Positions 58,290-64,000 of a stretch of 64,000 nt of DNA are shown here, in pieces (position 1 is the first letter of the stretch; each line of letters opens with the position of its first letter). Both the position numbers and the translations under genes were made by a program. This DNA is from Acanthornis magna (Eukaryota; Chordata; Aves; Passeriformes; Acanthizidae): positions 3,772,501 through 3,836,500 of the forward strand of contig JAWUZG010000005.1 of the NCBI GenBank assembly GCA_036785705.1, given 5' to 3'. Below the pieces are notes generated by a model, which worked only from the letters and a program-made list of their open reading frames with translations, searched no databases and had not been told where the DNA came from.

Positions 58290-61200
58290 AGGGGTTGTTG
58301 TAACAAGCTGGGGGAATAAATCCAGTATCTATATGTGAATAAAGTGAAATGCTTTGAAGTACTTAAAAGTAAATTTTAATATATTCCCTTAGAGCTCAGG
58401 TCATTTATGGTCATAGTTCCTAACTCGTTTATTCAGAAGAGAGTTTAAAGCAAAAAAAAATAAATAAATTAAGTTCTTCAGGTGGAGCTTCTACAAAATC
58501 TAGCAAATCAATTTTAAATAAAGTATTTTAGCTATTATTATATTAAAGTATTCATATTATTTTGTGCTTCTCCATATAACTTATACTGACAGCAGCTTTT
58601 ATGGAATACTAATATTCTCTCACACACATTGCATATCTAAAGCTACTAATTACAAATCACATTTTACACAGGCTTTGAAAAGGAAGCTCCAATACTTTGT
58701 AGAATATTCTTTTAAATAGCCTAGTACAATATTAAATAATCATTAGACAAAGATTATTATAAAATCAGGCTGCCAAATTACTGACTTCGTGTTTTCTGCA
58801 GCCCTAATCTTTTATTTCTTCCTCGAGCAAAACTCCCACTGATTTGAAAAACGCAAGATTTAGGTCTGTGGCAGGAAAGTGGAACATCTCTAAGATGTAG
58901 CTGGGGATAGAATTTCAGTATTATCCAGAAATCGGGTGCAGGTTGTATTTTGGGAATCTACAACTGGGAGACTTTGCCAAGTGGTCCAAGGACATCAATA
59001 GGACTTAAAGTGCCCTCAGTTACACTTGTGATTGTCAGCTGGAAAAGCTTTGACGTGTATAATAAACACCTTGTTGGAATCTGCTCTAAAGGACAATTCC
59101 TCACCTCTGGGGCTGCTGCTTCCATGGGATCCATGGGAAAATGCAGCCTGTGTTGCACTGCGCTGCACGGGAGCTGCTCCCACGGTATCTCATGGTGACA
59201 TCTTTCGAGTCACTAAAAATGCCTCGAATTTTTTTCTGACCCAAGTTCAGCATTATTCTGGAGAGAGCCTTAAGCAGTTTGAAACATCGCCATGGAATTA
59301 ATGCCGTGGAAAATCAATATAATTGTAATTTAACCCCACAGAAGTTAGCTTGAAGTGACCGTGCTTTAGAATCAACTGGAAGGAGCAGCCCACGAGTAGT
59401 GCAAGTGGCACAATCCATCCGTGCCTCCTGACACCTCAGTTCAAATACGTGTTTGTTTTGCTGGCTCAGATCAGTATTTTCTCGTGCTCCCCACAATGAT
59501 GTAAATCTGAACTAATTTAGGAGTCGCCACACAAGAAATGTGTATTGCAAAGCTCTGCAAATCAGCACTGAAGAGCCTTGACAAAGCTGTGGGTGGTAAA
59601 TTCCCACGCAGATATATCTTCCCTGTATCTTCTCCTGCTCCGTGCCATTGTTCTATTACTTCCACGAGGATTGAAACTCACCTCAAATCTTGCAGATAAA
59701 TCAAATTCATAACCTGAAGTGGCTATGCAATTCCATGGAGAACAGGCCTGACAAAGACAGTGAGGCTATTGTAAATACAATTGTGAGGCAGCTGCTAGCC
59801 CAGGGCTTTCCTTTAATGCTCCTGCTCCTGCAGTCTGACTTTGGCACAAATTCAGCCTGGCACAGGCAGGAGCTCCAGAGCTACAGGAGATCCTGGGCTG
59901 ATGAGACTCTCTTAGCACTGTTTGCCGACTTCCTGGGGAATGTCAGCAATTGCTGCCTCAGAGCCAGAAAAGAAAGGTGCCAATCTGTGGCCGAGCTGAA
60001 GGTGGGACAAAACTTGAGAGAATGGTGTTCAGTCCGGGTCTGTGCTGAGAGCTGGCTGAAAACAGGAAATGCTGCGATCTTGGGGGCTGCCATTTCCATG
60101 AGCTGGTAGGTAATAAAGGCATGGCAGAGGAGGTTTTAACTTTCAATTCCGTCCCTGATGGCTTCATAATGCAAGTGAATCCTGTCTGTTTGGATAGCCG
60201 ATCCTTAGAGCAGACCTTTTAATCTCATGTCTTACACGGTGAAAATTTTAAGGGCAAAACTTAAAACCAAAAGAGTTTCTTGAGTGTTGGGATTTAGCCC
60301 TTTGTCTGAAACAGAGGGCTGGATCCAGGCTCTATTGAATAACCTTGGCCTTCTTATAAACACTGTTTGTGTTTCCTGTTTAAAAGCATCTCTACATGTG
60401 GTCATGGGTGATCGGGGCTCCCAAGAGCCGCCCTTATTCTGTGCCATGAGGCACGGAGTGACCTGGGTGTTGTTTAAACCCTTTCCCCTGCACATCTGCC
60501 GTCCCTCCTCACACCTCCTTTTTGGCTGTGAAGGCTCCAGAGTGGCTCTCGTGGGAGCTCCTGGGAATATGAAATCTCAGAGGTACTTTCTAACAGCGCG
60601 TCTCACTGGCAATCACAGTTCTACAAACATTTCATGGAGGATTTCTCCCATGGTGTGTCTGGCATTGATTTACAAGCTGCTCTGCAACTGAGGGAGTCAC
60701 ACAAAGAAACCAGCTGAAGCTGAGCCTCAAAATGAGAAATAGTTACCAATTTTGTTGCCTTTTTGATGCCTCCCTCATAAAACTGAGGTGGCAGACTACT
60801 GCTGGTGTTTTCCTTAAAGACAGAGTTTCCTTTTATTTTCCTTTAGAAAAATGGGGTTTGAGCAATCAGATTATATGGTCTTGTAAGTCTACAGAATTCT
60901 ATCTTTATTAACTTTGTGCAAGTTGTTACAAGAAGAATTGAGAAAACTCAGGATTCTGTGCAAATATTGGAATGAAATCTGTAGTTCTACAGGAGCTGCT
61001 CCGAAGAAGTTCGCGTGGCACAGGGCAAGCGTTTGCTAGAATGCTTTCAAAAAGTAACATCAAGCCAGAAATGAGGGACAAATTCTGCCTCATATGCTCT
61101 GTATGTTTCCTGTCTTCCGCACAAGCTATAGCTTCAGTAAGTGCATCTACATTGCTCCTTTCTTCATTTTTTCTTGGCCCAGCCCCTGGCAAAGGGCAAA

Positions 61201-63000
61201 TCCAGAAAACTCCTCTCACAGGCTCTTTAGTAGCTGTTTTTGTCCATCAATTATCTCCAGGTTATATCCAAGGGGGCTGGCCCCACCCCAACCCCCTCAT
61301 TATGTCTCCTGCCTTTTCCTGGATGGAATGTTTTCCACTCTTCTTTTTGACTCTTTTCCAGCATAGGGAGATTGTTTGATGGGTTTTTCTCCATCTTGTG
61401 GTTCCTTCTGAAATTCTCAGTCTGGGTTGCTCAGCAGCTCTTGCCCTTTTCTGTGGATATTTTTAATAGCTCTGAGAGAGAGGATACTTCTGGAGAATTA
61501 GAAACAATCTTGGCCCCTGTGGAACCCCACAAGTCAATAAGGTTTATTTGGTCCAGTAGTCACACAGAATATTTTTGGCTGCTTTAAGCCACTCCAACTC
61601 TAGGCTAACAATGCACATTTGTGAGGATAACTGTATATTAATTTAATATGCAGGTCTCTTTATTGAGAGGAAATACCAGAAATTAAACCTTACAAGTATC
61701 CAGAAGCAATTATAAAATGAGTAGATTATAGTGGTAATGCTGTAAATGGAAATTCAGTGAAATGTCAAAGTACTTGCCATAAAATGTAGCAATAATATGA
61801 TACTAAACACAATACGGAGAGCTTTCAAATATTAATACCTTTATTATTTTCTCTATTAATACTGATAAAGTTCAAACAATCATCATCAAGCTGATCAGGG
61901 GAATAATAATATCATTACTATCATCTGCTGGAGGGAGCTATAATGGTGCTGTCATTCTGTCCTGCTGGAAGATCACTTAGGAAGCGAGTTGGATCCTGAC
62001 ATAAATCCCTGGAGGTGAATGACAGGACATTACCAAGCTCAGAGGATAATTGTAAACTGGCATGCTAATGACTCAGGCTTGTGAAGATACCAATCGTAAC
62101 AAAACTGGGAACAAATAGTAAATTAATTTTTCAGCTTGCTTGGCACTGTCTGCTCAGGAAGAAAGTTCTTTGTATTCCAAGGCTTAGTGAGCTTCACTTG
62201 CTGTTCCTTTTATTATTTCTTTTATAGTGATCCGTACCTAATTCAGCTCTCATGGCTGGTTTATTTAATGACCTAATCGTCATGAAGCTCCTGGAGTTCT
62301 AGCAGGATGGATATGGCTTTTCCTGCAGAAATTCCTGCTTTGCAGAGCTGCTCAGACTGAGAGACCTCTGCCAGATGCAGATCAGTGCATACCTTGAACA
62401 TCTCATTTCTGTAGGAAATTCTACTCCATCCCAGTGGGTGAGAGATCAAAATCCGGATGTGTCCACACAGAGCTTTGCCCTCACGGCCACATTTTTTTCT
62501 AAGTAATGGAGTACATTTCATTGCGTGGTGTTGCTGTTCGTGGACTTCACAGGTACATTTTAGAAGTTATTTTTGTGTTAGAAATAACAACAACAAGAAG
62601 AAAAAAAGAAATTGCAGAAGAGCAGCCTGCGCATTTAATTATAATGCTGAATATTAATTAATAAAAAACATCAAAAATAAGTTGCTGGCTGCTGTATAAT
62701 TAGGTATCTACACCCATCAGATCAAAGTATGTAAATGAACTACATTCTAATAAGCCCCACTGTTTAGCTCAAGAATGATAATGAATCTAATTTGCCTGCC
62801 TTAACTTAGCCAAAGCCACTAACTATGTGATTTTCTTCTCTTTGTACATTTTTTTGAGTTGGTACAAAAAACGAGATAATCAATAACGGTGGATAGTCTC
62901 CTGAGTGATTCCCACTAATGCTAATGGGAGTTAATTGCTTATATTTAGAGGAGACTGTGCAGTTCTGGCACCCCAGTGAATATAAATTACACAGTGGTGG
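58290..63000. other. AT-rich unique DNA
   Basis: No gene is recognised. From 58300 to 58780 the DNA is very AT-rich. From 62620 to 62770 there are many TAATTA/ATTAAT cores plus an AGATCAAAG motif of the TCF/LEF type at about 62719, so this piece is a plausible regulatory element. Fragments that may be ancient amniote repeats lie near 58828-58862 (AAAACTCCCACTGATTTGAA) and 62909-62933 (an inverted CCCACTAATG/CTAATGGGAG pair). Confidence 0.45.
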
Positions 63001-64000
63001 AGATTGCACAATGGGCTAAATCATTCCCACCCACAGGAGGAGGAAAGTTCCTTGGGGAAAAGCGCTTTATTCCTTCCACAGCATCTTGTCTTGCTGCTCA
63101 CGGGAGGGCTCTGCTGGCCAGGTGAGTGCAGGCTCCTAGGCCATGGCACGAGGCCTGTGGGATGTGTCCTTGGTGTCCGCAGCCCTGGCAGGATGAGCTG
63201 GACATGGCTCGATAACCCCAGCAAAGGAACAGCAGCTGTGCTCCCACACTTTCCCTGTCCCCGCGGTTCATTTGTGTTTTATCCTCCTCTTGCCTTCCTG
63301 GCTCCAGCCCCGGGGCACAAATGGAAACTCTGCCGCACACTTGGCAGCAGAAAGTCCCCAAAATCCCTGGCACGGGGCACGGCAGCTGTGGGCTTTCCTT
63401 CACCCTCGGTTGTGTTGGCGCAGCGCCGAAGGGCTGGGAAGGTCCAGCTGGAAGAGCAGCAGCAGCCCAAGGCACCCACAGCTCCTGAGGCTTCGTGAGG
63501 CGGGGTCAGGAAGCCACAGGGTCAAGAAAAGCCCTGGAGAAAGTGCCAGTGGTCAGTCTGGAGCCTCAGAGGTGTCCCATGGTGAAATCAGCCTCTGCCT
63601 GGTGATGTCCAAGGAGCTGAGTCCGCCGGTTCCCTCCCTGCTGGCACAGGCCTGGCACTAATGAGGGGAAACGGGGTTTTTAATGTGATTAGGAGTTTGT
63701 CAGAGCCTGTTTGGAAGGGCCGTGCAGCAATGCTGGGTTGTTAATTCTCCTTATTAACATTATGTAGAACCGAAATTCTGCCACTTCACTTCTCAGTCTC
63801 CTAACATCTCATTTAAATTAAATAGGCCCGACATGCCTTTATCCATTTTTAAACAAGAAACAAGACAAAACAAACAAAAGCTATCACAGTTTAGCTGAGT
63901 CTGTGAAAAGTGCTGTGTTATCTGAGCTACAAAAAAAAAAAAGCCATAGACTTATTTGAAGATGAAATTTTGCATATTGTTAGTCTATAATTTAGGCACT
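63001..64000. other. GC-richer non-coding stretch, then AT-rich edge
   Basis: GC content rises over 63050-63660 with about 18 CpGs by eye, below island density. Open frames on both strands (up to 164 codons at 63004-63498) overlap each other and show no motif. A run of 12 A lies at about 63931-63942. The window ends in ordinary AT-rich DNA. Confidence 0.5.

Noticed and set aside
63004..63498. 164-codon plus-strand open frame
   Set aside because: GC-rich stretch with several overlapping frames on both strands and no conserved motif.

Overview
The window looks like nuclear DNA of a bird: AT-rich on the whole (by eye around 40% GC), poor in repeats, and without any protein-coding exon I can recognise. 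The host call rests on two repeat relics. One is a minus-strand 3' fragment of a CR1 LINE (13787-13995) with the avian-type ORF2 C-terminus. The other is a solo LTR of a well-known bird endogenous-retrovirus type (about 43349-43830). Everything else fits a gene desert or one very large intron near a developmental gene: long unique AT-rich tracts, some dense in homeodomain-type TAAT motifs, and a few isolated CpG-rich islands. The open reading frames present are short or lie in stop-poor GC-rich DNA, and none shows a family signature except those inside the LINE relics.

Layout. 1-13.8 kb: unique AT-rich DNA with modest GC rises near 9.2-9.9 and 11.8-12.1 kb. 13.8-14.0 kb: CR1 fragment. 14-21.4 kb: unique DNA, three homopolymer tracts and fragments that resemble ancient amniote repeats. 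21.4-24.6 kb: an odd block with a TATA-like motif, a tRNA-like A-box segment, a YY1-like motif, a CpG-bearing 15/19-bp minisatellite and then over 2 kb of G+T-biased sequence without long ORFs. 24.6-29.2 kb: AT-rich unique DNA. 29.2-30.26 kb: a G/T-only tract with G-quadruplex potential, a CpG island of about 650 bp carrying a CTCF-like motif, and a long pyrimidine tract. 30.3-35 kb: unique. 36.2-38.6 kb: a badly decayed plus-strand LINE in which remnants of the endonuclease, reverse transcriptase and C-terminal domains are in the right order but in shifting frames. 39.1-39.6 kb: a weaker CpG cluster. 41.3 kb: a 50-bp tandem duplication. 43.3-43.8 kb: solo LTR. 44.1 kb: a hairpin-forming ancient repeat. 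49.6 kb: a perfect 16-bp palindrome with a sister palindrome 27 bp away. 57.9-58.3 kb: a small CpG cluster with a second CTCF-like motif. 58.3-64 kb: AT-rich, then GC-richer from 63 kb.

The strongest non-routine finds are the decayed RTE-like LINE, the G4/CpG/CTCF block as a candidate unannotated promoter or insulator, and the 21.4-24.6 kb block as a candidate non-coding transcription unit or unknown mobile element. No genes here can be said to work together. Conservation and transcription cannot be judged from a single sequence.
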